Shown here one piece after another: positions 1 through 8,906 of a stretch of DNA of 64,000 nucleotides (within the stretch, counting starts at the first letter, position 1; the number at the start of each line of letters is the position of its first letter). The notes under the pieces were generated by a model. It was given only the letters and a program-made list of their open reading frames with translations. It did no database searches and had not been told where the DNA came from. The stretch is from the NCBI RefSeq assembly GCF_900129835.1, contig NZ_FQXA01000002.1, positions 558,001-622,000 of the forward strand, written 5' to 3'. Origin of the DNA: Stutzerimonas xanthomarina DSM 18231. Its GTDB lineage: Bacteria; Pseudomonadota; Gammaproteobacteria; Pseudomonadales; Pseudomonadaceae. The position numbers and the translations under genes are program-made.

Positions 1-234
1 AGACTAGAACATCTACCGAATGACTTCCTGGCGGAGCTGGAGCAACCGCCTTCTTTGCATCCAACAATCGCACCGCACCTGCCGGAGGAAAGACCCTGCA
101 TGCAGGGCGACAACAGCCTCGAATCGCTATATCAGACATATAACGGCAATGTCTCACTGCTTGCACGTCAGTTGGGTATTAGTCGCAACACGCTCTATAA
201 GCGGCTTCGAGAACAGGGCCTGTACCCCGCCTAG
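1..234 (+). CDS. C-terminal end of a sigma-54-dependent transcriptional activator (Fis-type HTH), partial
   Basis: The window opens inside a reading frame that runs from base 1 to a TAG at 232-234, leaving 77 residues. The first residues (LEHLPNDFLAEL) look like the end of the AAA+ domain of an enhancer-binding protein. After a short linker comes a Fis-family helix-turn-helix: YNGNVSLLARQLGISRNTLY followed by KRLREQGL. Proteins of this kind activate sigma-54 RNA polymerase from upstream sites and often carry an N-terminal signal-sensing domain, which lies outside the window. The combination resembles AcoR/NtrC-type regulators, but its target cannot be told from this fragment. Confidence 0.85.
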   Translation, partial: RLEHLPNDFLAELEQPPSLHPTIAPHLPEERPCMQGDNSLESLYQTYNGNVSLLARQLGISRNTLYKRLREQGLYPA

Positions 235-474
235 CGACTCAGCGACATTGCGACTGACATGCGCGATGCCCGCCGGGTAACTCAACCCTGAGTTGTACAC
301 GTCGCTTACTGTGTTTCATGATCGCTCAGCGCATCATCCAGTATCCCAATAGACGTGACGTGCGTCGTAGCACTTACGAAGGCCGGAGCCTATGCTCCGC
401 CATGCAATAACAATAATGGCTTTATGCCTCCAAACGAATTCGAGCATGCATTAATGAGCGGTCGAACAACTGAA

Positions 475-1647
475 ATGGAAGTCGGAACGAACGCTAGCGC
501 ACCACAACGCCGAGACGAGACACAGCAGAAGCTGCGCATGAAACGTCTAGGGATGGCCTCCGTTTCTTATATGGTCACGCTAAGCCTTGTAGCGTCGTTC
601 TATTATCAGAGCCTGATCCCGCTGAGCCTGGTGTTCGTTTTCCTATCACTCTCAATACTGTTGAACGCCAGCTTCTTCCTCGTGTTTCATCTGAACCTGA
701 ACCTCAGATACAAAGATCCAAGCCTGACGCTCGCTCAAATAGTCGCTTCGCTCGTACCGCCTCTTATCGTCATGTATTACCTCGACGCCGGCCAGGCGAG
801 AGCCATTCTGCTGTTGATCGCTGTGGTGCCAGCGCTATACGGGATACTGGCGCTCAATACGCGGCAGTTTATTTACGCCGTGGTAATCATGGTCGGCTCC
901 TACCTGATCGTGCTCGCCTGCCTATGGTCCAACAGACCTGAAGCCTTGGCCGGGACGCTGGAATACGTTCAGCTCTTTACGCTAATTGTCGTACTCACGC
1001 AGGTGGCGCTGATTGGCGGCTATATCAATAGCTTGAGGAAAAGGATCCGGGACCGGAACCTCGCATTGAACACCGCGATGGAAGAATTGAACGAGGCGCT
1101 AGCCGTCATTCGGGACATGGCTAACCGTGATGACTTGACCGGACTGTTCAATCGTCGCCACTTATTCGACGTGCTCACAAAAGAGGTTAATCGCTATCAG
1201 CGCGTCCCAGGCCCCTTCAGCGTGTGCATGATGGACGTTGACCATTTCAAACTGGTCAATGACATCCATGGTCACCAGGCTGGCGACCATGTATTGCGCG
1301 AAGTCGCGGCTAACGTTCAGAAGCAAATACGCAGCATTGACTGCATTGGACGCTGGGGTGGCGAAGAGTTTCTGTTAGTTCTGCCGCAGACGTCGATAGC
1401 CGGAGCGGTGATCAAGGCCGAGCGCATACGTAGCAGCATTGAGGCCCTGCGCTTCCCTCAGATAGGCGAAGACTTCCGCGTAACCGTCTCGCTAGGCGTT
1501 GCGGAATATCATGGGGATACCGGTATAGAACAAACGATGGCGCTCGCCGATGCGGCGCTATATCAAGCCAAGTCCGCCGGACGAAACCGTGTGGTGTCCA
1601 TCGACCCGACTGAAACGGCCGGAGCGGCTAGCATGACGGCATCGTAG
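475..1647 (+). CDS. Membrane-bound GGDEF diguanylate cyclase
   Basis: This is a predicted inner-membrane enzyme that makes cyclic di-GMP from two GTP. About six hydrophobic segments fill the first half (for example SYMVTLSLVASFYY and AILLLIAVVPALYGILAL). A short helical linker follows, then a GGDEF domain beginning at DDLTGLFNRRHLF. The active-site motif is GGEEF at about 1357-1371, a form found in active cyclases. An RxxD inhibitory site (RSID) sits exactly five residues before it, so product feedback inhibition is expected. The start is uncertain: the frame is open from a GTG at 355, with ATGs at 424, 454 and 475 and no convincing ribosome binding site (RBS). The ATG at 475 was chosen because the extra N-terminal residues look non-coding. 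The gene converges on cysS. Confidence 0.9.
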   Translation: MEVGTNASAPQRRDETQQKLRMKRLGMASVSYMVTLSLVASFYYQSLIPLSLVFVFLSLSILLNASFFLVFHLNLNLRYKDPSLTLAQIVASLVPPLIVMYYLDAGQARAILLLIAVVPALYGILALNTRQFIYAVVIMVGSYLIVLACLWSNRPEALAGTLEYVQLFTLIVVLTQVALIGGYINSLRKRIRDRNLALNTAMEELNEALAVIRDMANRDDLTGLFNRRHLFDVLTKEVNRYQRVPGPFSVCMMDVDHFKLVNDIHGHQAGDHVLREVAANVQKQIRSIDCIGRWGGEEFLLVLPQTSIAGAVIKAERIRSSIEALRFPQIGEDFRVTVSLGVAEYHGDTGIEQTMALADAALYQAKSAGRNRVVSIDPTETAGAASMTAS

Positions 1648-1704
1648 CGCCCCGTTACTAAAAGCCTGACGCGAACCAACGTCAGCGAGCCCGTTGGCTT
1701 TCCG

Positions 1705-3090
1705 TTACTCGGCCAAGCGCCAAGTCGTTCCGCCCTTGCCATCTTCAAGCACAACGCCCATTGCCGTGAGCTGATCGCGAATCCGGTCGGATTCCGCCCA
1801 GTTCTTCTCGGCCCTGGCTTGTAGGCGCGCAGAGATGAGCGCATCGACCTCGCCCGGATTCACACTGCCCCTTGCGCCACCTTGCAGAAACTCATTCGGT
1901 TCCAACTGCAACACGCCAAGGGCTTCGGCCATCTTGACCAGTTGCTTCGCTAACGCAGCCGCCCCTTGCAGGTCGCTCTCGCGCAGCCGATTGATCTCAC
2001 GCGCCATGTCGAATAGCACGGCACAGGCTTCTGGCGAATTGAAGTCATCATCCATTGCCGCGCCGAAGCGCTCGACGAAAGCCTCGCCACCCGCCGCGGC
2101 CACCTCGGGTAGCCCCCTAAGCGCGGTATAGAATCGATCAAGCGCGCCCTTGGCTTCTTTAAGACTGTCTTCCGAATAGTTGATCGGGCTGCGGTAATGA
2201 CTCGAGACGAGTAAATAGCGCACCACTTCCGGGTGATATTTCTCTAGCACTTCGCGAATGGTGAAAAAGTTGCCCAACGACTTGGACATCTTTTCACCGT
2301 CGACGCGAACCGCACCGGCGTGCATCCAGGCATTGGCGTACTGCTTGCCCGTTGCCGCTTCGCTCTGAGCGATCTCATTTTCGTGATGAGGAAAAACCAG
2401 ATCCGGCCCGCCACCGTGAATGTCAAACGTCTCGCCCAAGCAGCAGGTAGACATGACCGAGCACTCGATATGCCAACCTGGACGACCCGCGCCCCAGGGC
2501 GACTCCCAACTCGGCTCACCTGGCTTGGCCGCTTTCCAGAGCACGAAGTCCAGCGGATCTTCCTTGGCTTCGTCGACCTCAATGCGGGCGCCGATCTTAA
2601 GGTCCTCGATCTTGCGCCGTGAGAGCTTGCCGTAACCGACGAACTTCCCGACACGGTAGTAAACGTCGCCGTTGCCCGGTGCGTAGGCAAAGCCCTTGTC
2701 GATCAAGGTCTGGATCATGGCGTGCATGCCAGCGATGTGGTCGGTAGCGCGCGGTTCAAGGTCAGGACGCTGCACACTCAGACGGGTTTCGTCCTCATGC
2801 ATCGCAGCGATCATGCGATTGGTGAGCGCGTCGAAGCTTTCGCCATTTTCCTGCGCGCGCCGGATGATCTTGTCGTCGATATCGGTGATGTTGCGCACAT
2901 ACGTTAGGTCGTAACCACGCTGACGCAGCCAGCGCGACACCACGTCGAACGCCACCATAACCCGTGCATGCCCAATGTGGCAGAAGTCATAGACCGTCAT
3001 GCCGCACACGTACATGCGCACCTTATTGCCAATCAGCGGCTTGAGCGGTTCCTTGGTTTTGGTCAGCGTGTTGTAGATCGCCAGCGCCAT
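1705..3090 (-). CDS. cysS: Cysteinyl-tRNA synthetase
   Basis: A class I aminoacyl-tRNA synthetase that charges tRNA-Cys in the cytoplasm. The 461 residues match the usual family length. The HIGH signature is CHIGHAR near residue 36 and the KMSKS loop is [12 protein letters not shown]. The zinc ligands expected from the E. coli enzyme are visible: [10 protein letters not shown] near the N-terminus, the Cys of GWHIECSVM, and the paired histidines in [10 protein letters not shown]. The start codon overlaps the glnS stop by one base (TAATG), so the two synthetase genes are probably co-transcribed and translationally coupled. It ends convergently with the upstream diguanylate cyclase gene. Confidence 0.97.
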   Translation of the reverse strand: MALAIYNTLTKTKEPLKPLIGNKVRMYVCGMTVYDFCHIGHARVMVAFDVVSRWLRQRGYDLTYVRNITDIDDKIIRRAQENGESFDALTNRMIAAMHEDETRLSVQRPDLEPRATDHIAGMHAMIQTLIDKGFAYAPGNGDVYYRVGKFVGYGKLSRRKIEDLKIGARIEVDEAKEDPLDFVLWKAAKPGEPSWESPWGAGRPGWHIECSVMSTCCLGETFDIHGGGPDLVFPHHENEIAQSEAATGKQYANAWMHAGAVRVDGEKMSKSLGNFFTIREVLEKYHPEVVRYLLVSSHYRSPINYSEDSLKEAKGALDRFYTALRGLPEVAAAGGEAFVERFGAAMDDDFNSPEACAVLFDMAREINRLRESDLQGAAALAKQLVKMAEALGVLQLEPNEFLQGGARGSVNPGEVDALISARLQARAEKNWAESDRIRDQLTAMGVVLEDGKGGTTWRLAE

Positions 3091-4760
3091 TACTGGCCTC
3101 CCCAGGAATCACGCAGGGTCACGGTACGGTTGAACACCGGCGCGCCCGGTTGGCTGTCCTTGAGGTCTACCGCGAAATAGCCCTCGCGTTCGAACTGGAA
3201 ACGCGCTTCGGCTTCGGCCGAGGCCAGCGACGGCTCTGCACGGCAGCCTTTGAGCACGAGCAGCGACTCGGGATTGATGTTGTCCAGGAAGCTACCGCCG
3301 TCTTCGTCTTTTTCCGGGTTGGCAGAGCGGAACAGGCGATCGTACAGGCGCACTTCACATTCCACGCTCTCGGCAGCCGGCACCCAGTGAATGACGCCCT
3401 TGACCTTGCGGCCTTCCGGGTTCTTGCCCAGCGTGTTCTCGTCGTAGGAGCAGCGCAGCTCAACAATGTTGCCTTGCTCGTCCTTGACCGCTTCATCCGC
3501 ACGGATGACGTAGCTGCCACGTAGACGCACTTCCCCACCCGGAATCAGACGCTTGAACCCGGCCGGAGGTACTTCTTCGAAATCGGTGGCATCGATGTAA
3601 ATCTCCCGCGAGAACGGCAGCTGGCGCACGCCCATGTCCTGCTTCGGATGGCGAGGCAGTTCGAGCGTCTCGGCCTTGTCTTCGGGGTAGTTGGTAATGA
3701 CCACTTTCAACGGCTTTAGAACGCACATGGCACGCGGCGCGTTGGCGTCCAGGTCTTCGCGAATGGCAAATTCCAGCATGCCGATGTCGACGACGCCGCC
3801 TGCACGATTCACACCGATCATGTCGCAGAAGGTCCGAATCGACCCTGGCGTATACCCGCGACGACGATAGCCACTGAGCGTCGACATGCGCGGGTCATCC
3901 CAGCCGCTGACGTGCTTTTCGTCCACTAGTTGCTTGAGCTTGCGCTTGCTGGTGATGGTGTAGTTCAGGTTGAGACGCGCGAATTCATACTGACGCGGCC
4001 GCGCCGGAACTGGCAGATTTTCCAGGAACCACTCATACAGCGGCCGATGGTCTTCGAACTCCAGGGTGCAGATCGAATGGGTGATGCCCTCGATGGCGTC
4101 CGACTGGCCATGGGTGAAGTCATAGCTCGGGTAGATGCACCAGTTGTTGCCCGTCTGGTGATGATGCGCATGGCGGATGCGATAGAGGATCGGGTCGCGC
4201 AGGTTCATGTTCGGCGAGGCCATATCGATCTTGGCGCGCAGCGCCTTGGCGCCGTCCGGGAATTCGCCGGCCTTCATGCGTGCGAACAGATCCAGGTTCT
4301 CTTCCACGGAACGGTCGCGGAACGGGCTGTTCTTGCCTGGCTCGGTCAGACTGCCACGGTATTCCCGGGCTTGTTCGGGCGTCAGATCGCAGACGTAGGC
4401 GTTGCCCGCCTTGATCAGCGCGACCGCCCAATCGTGCAGCTGGCCGAAATAGTTCGACGCGTAGCGCTCCTCACCAGCCCACTGAAAACCGAGCCACTGC
4501 ACGTCGCTCTTGATCGCATCGATGTATTCCTGGTCTTCCTTCGCCGGATTGGTGTCGTCGAAGCGAAGATTGCACTCGCCGCCAAATTCCTTGGCCAGGC
4601 CGAAATTCAGGCAGATCGATTTGGCATGACCGATGTGCAGGTAGCCATTGGGCTCAGGCGGAAAGCGCGTAACGATCTTGGCGTGCTTACCCGAATCCAG
4701 GTCGGCCTGGACGATCGGGCGGAGAAAATTGGTGGCTGCGGTAGTCTCAGGCTTGCTCAT
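3090..4760 (-). CDS. glnS: Glutaminyl-tRNA synthetase
   Basis: A class I synthetase that attaches glutamine to tRNA-Gln. The HIGH motif appears as [15 protein letters not shown] near residue 35. The KMSKS-type loop reads [12 protein letters not shown], the substituted form normal for GlnRS. The C-terminal half carries the beta-barrel anticodon-binding region. Length (556 aa) is normal. It is the first gene of a two-gene unit with cysS on the minus strand. Upstream, between glnS and ppiB, lies a 372-bp gene-free stretch with a palindromic repeat, which must also hold the glnS promoter. No clear sigma-70 hexamers were identified there. Confidence 0.97.
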   Translation of the reverse strand: MSKPETTAATNFLRPIVQADLDSGKHAKIVTRFPPEPNGYLHIGHAKSICLNFGLAKEFGGECNLRFDDTNPAKEDQEYIDAIKSDVQWLGFQWAGEERYASNYFGQLHDWAVALIKAGNAYVCDLTPEQAREYRGSLTEPGKNSPFRDRSVEENLDLFARMKAGEFPDGAKALRAKIDMASPNMNLRDPILYRIRHAHHHQTGNNWCIYPSYDFTHGQSDAIEGITHSICTLEFEDHRPLYEWFLENLPVPARPRQYEFARLNLNYTITSKRKLKQLVDEKHVSGWDDPRMSTLSGYRRRGYTPGSIRTFCDMIGVNRAGGVVDIGMLEFAIREDLDANAPRAMCVLKPLKVVITNYPEDKAETLELPRHPKQDMGVRQLPFSREIYIDATDFEEVPPAGFKRLIPGGEVRLRGSYVIRADEAVKDEQGNIVELRCSYDENTLGKNPEGRKVKGVIHWVPAAESVECEVRLYDRLFRSANPEKDEDGGSFLDNINPESLLVLKGCRAEPSLASAEAEARFQFEREGYFAVDLKDSQPGAPVFNRTVTLRDSWGGQ

Positions 4761-4839
4761 GGTGTCCTTAACGATCTGCGAGTGTGCGGCTCAGCGAGGT
4801 TTACAAAAAAGTGGTCAGGCAATGCGCAACGACCAACGG

Positions 4840-4985
4840 GAGTAACAGCCGAAGGCTGGTCCGAAGGATGAGCGCAGCGAATCAACCAGTCGAAAAGCGC
4901 AATGTACGAGTCGTACACGAGCATTTTGCGGATGATTTCAACGCAGCATGGCCGAGCGCTTAATTTGTAAACGCTCTCTCAGGGT
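4840..4985 (-). repeat. Palindromic intergenic repeat-like element upstream of glnS
   Basis: The 372-bp gap between glnS and ppiB contains a dense set of inverted repeats. The core is TGTACGA-G-TCGTACA (4903-4917), with near-symmetrical flanks: AAAGCGCAA on one side and GCATTTTGCG on the other. Read on the minus strand the element contains GCTGCGTTGAAA, then CAAAATGCTC, the palindrome, then GCGCTTTTC and CGCTGCGCTC. From memory, this order of words recurs as a dispersed intergenic repeat in Pseudomonas and related genomes; no second full copy was found in this window. It could form a cruciform or RNA hairpin in the glnS leader. Boundaries are approximate. Confidence 0.5.
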
Positions 4986-5132
4986 AGGCCGGCCAAATCA
5001 AAGCGCCTATCATAGCGGACCCGTCAACCCCCTGACAGAGCAAAGCGCCTTGCCATATGGCGCCTTTCAGTTGCGACGCTCGCTCTCGTTATCAGCGCGC
5101 CACTTTCCTCTCTTCATTTAAGGAAGATTTCA

Positions 5133-5627
5133 ATGATCAAGCTTCATACCAATCACGGCGTCATCACCGTCAAGCTCTTTGAAGACAAAGCCCCCGAGAC
5201 GACAGCCAACTTCAAGGAATATGTGAAGAGCGGCCACTACGACGGCACCATCTTTCACCGCGTGATCAGCAACTTCATGATCCAGGGCGGCGGCTTCGAA
5301 ACCGGCATGAAGCAAAAAGCCACCCGCGCCCAGATCAAGAACGAAGCGAACAACGGCCTTTCCAACAAGACTGGCACGCTGGCAATGGCACGCACCATGG
5401 AGCCGCATTCAGCGTCCGCTCAGTTCTTCATCAACGTCAAAGACAACGACTTCCTCGACCACACAGCGCCGACCGTTCAGGGATGGGGCTACGCGGTGTT
5501 CGGCGAAGTGGTTGAAGGCATGGACGTTGTTGAGAAGATCAAGGGCGTACCCACCACCATGAAATCGGGCCACCAGGACGTTCCGGTAGAAGACGTGGTG
5601 ATCGAGAAAGCTGAGATCGTCGAGTAA
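5133..5627 (+). CDS. ppiB: Peptidyl-prolyl cis-trans isomerase B (cyclophilin)
   Basis: A cytoplasmic cyclophilin-type isomerase that speeds proline cis-trans isomerisation during folding. The whole protein (164 aa) is one cyclophilin domain with no signal peptide, which fits PpiB and not periplasmic PpiA. Conserved blocks are [15 protein letters not shown] (catalytic Arg and the MIQGG loop), [18 protein letters not shown] and the [15 protein letters not shown] strand. An AAGGAAG RBS precedes the ATG. lpxH starts only five bases after the stop, so the two are almost certainly one transcript. Confidence 0.97.
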   Translation: MIKLHTNHGVITVKLFEDKAPETTANFKEYVKSGHYDGTIFHRVISNFMIQGGGFETGMKQKATRAQIKNEANNGLSNKTGTLAMARTMEPHSASAQFFINVKDNDFLDHTAPTVQGWGYAVFGEVVEGMDVVEKIKGVPTTMKSGHQDVPVEDVVIEKAEIVE

Positions 5628-5632
5628 ACGCA

Positions 5633-6355
5633 TTGATTCTGCTGATCTCCGACCTCCACCTTGAAGAAAAGCGCCCGGACATAACCCGGGCGTTTCTTCG
5701 TTTTCTCGAGACTCGTGCAATCGAAGCCGAGGCGCTTTATATCCTCGGTGATTTTTTCGAGGTCTGGGTCGGCGATGACGGCATGACGCCCTTCCAGCAT
5801 GAGATCGCCCACGCGTTGCATGCTCTGAGTCAGACGGGGACGCTAATCTATCTGATGCACGGCAACCGCGACTTCATGATTGGCAAGGCGTTTTGCCGCG
5901 AGGCCGGATGCACCCTGCTCGCCGATCCGCATGTGACCCAGCTCGGTAGGGAGCGAGTGCTGCTGATGCATGGCGATAGCCTGTGCACACGGGACGAAGG
6001 CTACATGCGGCTGCGCCGCTGGCTGCGCAACCCGGTCAGCCTCTTTATCCTACATAGCCTTTCGCTCGCCAAGCGTCAGAAGTTAGCGCAGAAGCTGCGT
6101 TCGAGCAGTAAGGAAGAGACACGCATGAAAGCCAGCGACATTGTCGACGTAACACCCGACGAAGTCCTAGCAATCATGCAGCGCTATAAGGTTCGTTTGT
6201 TAATCCATGGCCATACCCACCGACCCGCAACCCATTCGATGCAAATCGACGGTGAGCCCGCCACGCGCATCGTGCTGGGTGACTGGGATCGCCAAGGCTG
6301 GGCGTTGCAGGTCGACGAGTCAGGCTTTCACCAGGCCCCGTTCGACCTGAACTGA
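5633..6355 (+). CDS. lpxH: UDP-2,3-diacylglucosamine diphosphatase
   Basis: A lipid A pathway enzyme that hydrolyses UDP-2,3-diacylglucosamine to lipid X and UMP at the inner membrane face. It is a calcineurin-like metallophosphoesterase with all metal-binding motifs present: SDLHLE at residues 6-11, [11 protein letters not shown] near 40, HGNRDFM near 78, MHGDSLC near 113 and HGHTHRP near 195. Length (240 aa) is typical. The start is a TTG at 5633, the only position that keeps the conserved first strand LLISDLHL intact. It sits six bases from ppiB and converges on miaE with four bases between the two stop codons. Confidence 0.96.
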   Translation: MILLISDLHLEEKRPDITRAFLRFLETRAIEAEALYILGDFFEVWVGDDGMTPFQHEIAHALHALSQTGTLIYLMHGNRDFMIGKAFCREAGCTLLADPHVTQLGRERVLLMHGDSLCTRDEGYMRLRRWLRNPVSLFILHSLSLAKRQKLAQKLRSSSKEETRMKASDIVDVTPDEVLAIMQRYKVRLLIHGHTHRPATHSMQIDGEPATRIVLGDWDRQGWALQVDESGFHQAPFDLN

Positions 6356-6359
6356 CCCG

Positions 6360-6965
6360 TCAGGCGGCGCCCGGTACGCCGCTGTGAAAGCGAAATTCGC
6401 TGTCAGGGCTTTCGATCAGTTCGCGCTCACGTTCGCGCACGCGAACGATAGTCGCATCGATATCCGCAGCCTCTCCGTAGAGATAAGCCAGCTTCAGATA
6501 GTCCTGAAAATGCCTCGCTTCGGATTTCAGCAGCCCGTGGTAAAAGCGCCCAAGCTCTTCGTCCAGATGCGGCACCAGCATGGCGAAACGCTCGCAGGAC
6601 CGAGCTTCGATAAATGCGCCAATTACCAGCGTATCGGTTAGCCGGTAGGGTTCGTGGTTACGCACCAACTCTCGCAAACCTGCCGCATAACGGGATGAGC
6701 CAATATTGCGAAGACCAATCCCGCGCTTGCGGATGATCGAGAGTACCTGCTCGAAATGACGCAATTCCTCTCTGGCCAGTCGCGACATCTTGTTCTGCAA
6801 ATCGGGCTTATCGACATAGCGAAACATCAGTTGGAAGGCCGCACCTGCGGCCTTCTTTTCGCAGTTGCCGTGATCGACCAGCATCACGCCCTGGTTCCGC
6901 AACGCAACGTCGACCCACGCCGGAGGCGTCACACAGCCAAGGAATTCGTTCAGTTCAGGAAGCAT
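6360..6965 (-). CDS. miaE: tRNA-(ms2io6A37) hydroxylase
   Basis: A non-haem diiron monooxygenase that hydroxylates the isopentenyl side chain of ms2i6A at tRNA position 37. The ferritin-like fold is marked by E-x-x-H metal motifs: REELRHFEQV near residue 67 and SEARHFQDYL near residue 150. Further carboxylates sit in the DHGNCEKKAAGAAF and IEARSCERFAML helices. The 201 residues match the family. A long-standing question for this enzyme is why only some gammaproteobacteria carry it; nothing in the neighbourhood answers that. It is divergent from the stress-protein gene that follows. Confidence 0.93.
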   Translation of the reverse strand: MLPELNEFLGCVTPPAWVDVALRNQGVMLVDHGNCEKKAAGAAFQLMFRYVDKPDLQNKMSRLAREELRHFEQVLSIIRKRGIGLRNIGSSRYAAGLRELVRNHEPYRLTDTLVIGAFIEARSCERFAMLVPHLDEELGRFYHGLLKSEARHFQDYLKLAYLYGEAADIDATIVRVRERERELIESPDSEFRFHSGVPGAA

Positions 6966-7065
6966 GGGATCTTGGTATTCATGAAGGAAATGAGAGCGGC
7001 GAAAGGCACGAAGTCGCTCGCCCGCCGCGCATTATACGAACCCGGCGAGCAACGGCTAGCACTGG

Positions 7066-7106
7066 TTGATATGGATCAGTAGTTGCCGTGAAACCTCGTC
7101 TATAGT
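7066..7106 (+). promoter_or_regulatory. Anr/FNR-type box with properly placed -10 element
   Basis: TTGAT-ATGG-ATCAG at 7066-7079 matches the FNR/Anr consensus TTGAT-N4-ATCAA at nine of ten defined positions. A TATAGT -10 hexamer lies at 7101-7106. If transcription starts about seven bases later, the box centre is near -41, the position of a class II FNR-activated promoter. The gene served is the universal stress protein at 7139. Low-oxygen induction of usp genes by Anr is established in P. aeruginosa; its operation here is inferred from sequence only. Confidence 0.75.
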
Positions 7107-7138
7107 GAAACCGTCCGATCACCCAAACGGAGCCGATC

Positions 7139-8002
7139 ATGCAGGCCATACGCTGTATTCTCGTGGTAATTGACCCGAAAATTTCTGAAAACCTGGCACT
7201 CAAAAGAGCCCGATTGATCTCCAGAGTCAGCCAGTCCCGGCTGCACTTGCTGATCTGCGACGCCAAACAGGATCACAGCGGCTACCTCGAGCGCTTGCGT
7301 CAAGAACTCGAAAACCAGGGCCACGTCGTCACCGCTAAGCAGGCCTGGCACGAAAGCCTGCACCAGACCATCATCAGCGTTCAGCAAGCCGAAGGCTGCG
7401 GCCTGGTGATCAAACAGCACGTTGCCGACAATCCTCTTAAGCGCGCCCTGCTGACTCCAGATGACTGGAAGCTGCTTCGCTACTGTCCCTGCCCGGTGTT
7501 AATGGTTAAAACCGAAGCGCCCTGGACGGGCGGCAACATTCTGGCCGCGGTAGACGTTGGAAATGCGGACATCGAACATCGGACACTTCATTCCAGCATA
7601 ATCAACTATGGTTACCAAATTGCCTCGCTTGCCGAGGGCACGTTGCACGTAATCAGCGCTCATCCGTCGGCGATGCTGTCCTCCGCTGATCCTGCGTTTC
7701 AACTCAAGGAAACGATCGAGGCCCGTTACCGCAACGCCTGCCGCCAATTCCAGACCGAGTTCGACATTTCCGATGCTCAGTTACACGTCGAGGAAGGCCC
7801 CGCAGACGCCCTGATTCCTCGCGTCTGCCACCAGCTTCAGGCTGTCGTAACGGTCATCGGCACTGTTGCCCGCACCGGATTCTCTGGAGCCTTGATGGGC
7901 AACACTGCGGAAGTGGTGCTCGATACGCTGGAAAGCGATGTACTGGTACTCAAGCCAGAGGACATCATCGACCACCTCGAAGAGCTCGTCGCGCGCCGCT
8001 AG
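7139..8002 (+). CDS. Tandem-domain universal stress protein (UspE-like)
   Basis: A 287-residue cytoplasmic protein made of two Usp domains, roughly residues 1-130 and 137-280. The second ends in VVTVIGTVARTGFSGALMGN followed by TAEVVL, which resembles the ATP-loop region of UspE. The first domain lacks a clear G-x-x-G nucleotide signature. Two-domain Usp proteins of Pseudomonas support survival under oxygen limitation. An Anr-type promoter directly upstream fits that role. RBS: CGGAG before the ATG. The gene converges on the DUF1289 gene. Confidence 0.92.
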   Translation: MQAIRCILVVIDPKISENLALKRARLISRVSQSRLHLLICDAKQDHSGYLERLRQELENQGHVVTAKQAWHESLHQTIISVQQAEGCGLVIKQHVADNPLKRALLTPDDWKLLRYCPCPVLMVKTEAPWTGGNILAAVDVGNADIEHRTLHSSIINYGYQIASLAEGTLHVISAHPSAMLSSADPAFQLKETIEARYRNACRQFQTEFDISDAQLHVEEGPADALIPRVCHQLQAVVTVIGTVARTGFSGALMGNTAEVVLDTLESDVLVLKPEDIIDHLEELVARR

Positions 8003-8036
8003 GATCATCACGACCATCTCTCGGCTGTGTTGAATC

Positions 8037-8504
8037 CTAGCGAACCATGCCCTGAAGAAACTGAGGGGCGGTATAACGCTGGTAATGGGCTTCAGAAAGG
8101 AGAAAGAACTCCCGGTCAATGGCATCGCGAAGCTCAGGCAAGGACCAATCGCGAAACTCCGGCAGCAGCACGACGCCATAGGCTTCGAGCTGCTGAATCA
8201 CCCGCGCGCCGCGCGCGATCAGTTGATAAGCCCAACAGTAAACCGACTGGTCCGCAACGAAGCGAATCTGCCGATTTTCCAGCTGACGGCGCAGCAGCGC
8301 CGCATCGAAAACCTCCAGCTTTGCCGCCATCACCTGCGCAAGCAAAACCTCCAGGCGCTTCCAGACCGAGCGTTTGACGTCTTCGCTATAGCCATTCCAG
8401 TTCACTACTTCATGATGAAACCGTTTGCATCCACGGCAGACGAGATCACCATAAACGGTGGAGCAAAGGCCTACGCAAGGGGTTTTGATTCGCTGATTGG
8501 GCAT
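8037..8504 (-). CDS. DUF1289-domain protein
   Basis: A 155-residue protein with an N-terminal DUF1289 module: TPCVGLCSTVYGDLVCRGC near residues 8-26, followed by KRFHHEVVNWNGYSE. The four cysteines (C-x3-C and C-x2-C) suggest a small metal-binding knuckle. This is inferred from spacing only; the family has no settled function. The remaining 110 residues are helical and carry no motif I recognise. Another start 48 bases upstream is possible, but the ATG at 8504 places the Cys motif at the usual distance from the N-terminus. No good RBS precedes either start. Confidence 0.85.
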   Translation of the reverse strand: MPNQRIKTPCVGLCSTVYGDLVCRGCKRFHHEVVNWNGYSEDVKRSVWKRLEVLLAQVMAAKLEVFDAALLRRQLENRQIRFVADQSVYCWAYQLIARGARVIQQLEAYGVVLLPEFRDWSLPELRDAIDREFFLLSEAHYQRYTAPQFLQGMVR

Positions 8505-8680
8505 GGGCGCGATGGATCGATGGACAGCGCCGCATCTTAGACTTTTGTCCAAGTTCGGTCACTGACCAATCCGTACCAGGCGTTCGAAAAAGAGCCATAC
8601 AGCCCACGGATTACGGGCCTCGGCCGAAAGCGCCAAATCCTCCTAATCAGCCGCGCCACTGCCGCAGCCGGGCGTTTCAC

Positions 8681-8709
8681 TTAACTTTGCGAACCCGTTC
8701 CAGTAGAAT
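8681..8709 (+). promoter_or_regulatory. Putative sigma-70 promoter of acnB
   Basis: TTAACT at 8681-8686 and TAGAAT at 8704-8709 are separated by exactly 17 bases (four and five of six consensus matches). They predict a start near 8716 and a 5' leader of about 190 nucleotides before the acnB GTG. No other comparable hexamer pair was seen in the 400-bp gap. Inferred from sequence only. Confidence 0.6.
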
Positions 8710-8733
8710 CGGCCCGCCGTTTTAGGCGCCACA

Positions 8734-8860
8734 ATCCGCAAGAAGCTGTTTTCAAAGCGTCACGAGCACAGTTGACCGGCTACCCACCGGGTGCGCAGAT
8801 CCCTCTAACCTGCGCCCCGGTTTTCAAACCGGCGTAAAACTTTGAAAACAGCTTCCGGAT
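8734..8860 (+). promoter_or_regulatory. Structured 5' leader RNA of acnB with mutually exclusive stems
   Basis: A perfect 16-base inverted repeat, GAAGCTGTTTTCAAAG (8742-8757) and CTTTGAAAACAGCTTC (8840-8855), closes an 82-base interior. Five further pairs (ATCCG 8734-8738 with CGGAT 8856-8860) extend it across a three-base bulge. Inside, ACCGGG-T-GCGCAG (8786-8798) pairs with CTGCGC-CCCGGT (8810-8821), a 12-bp stem with one bulge. A second hairpin, CCGGTT/AACCGG (8817-8832), competes with that stem. The 9-mer GTTTTCAAA occurs twice (8748-8756 and 8820-8828), and either copy can pair with TTTGAAAAC at 8841-8849. The layout is riboswitch- or thermosensor-like, about 50 bases from the start codon. 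I know no named RNA family that matches. Confidence 0.65.
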
Positions 8861-8906
8861 GCGCGTCCCGAGACACCCAAGGGACCAATGATGAGGGTAT
8901 ATAACT

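Noticed and set aside
3930-4871. Long plus-strand frame antisense to glnS
   Set aside because: It lies over a certain gene, has no RBS or family features, and its length is a by-product of codon bias in high-GC DNA.
8742-8855. Miniature transposable element with 16-bp terminal repeats
   Set aside because: No target-site duplication flanks the repeats, and the nested stems, promoter and position fit a leader RNA better; copy-number data would be needed to exclude it fully.
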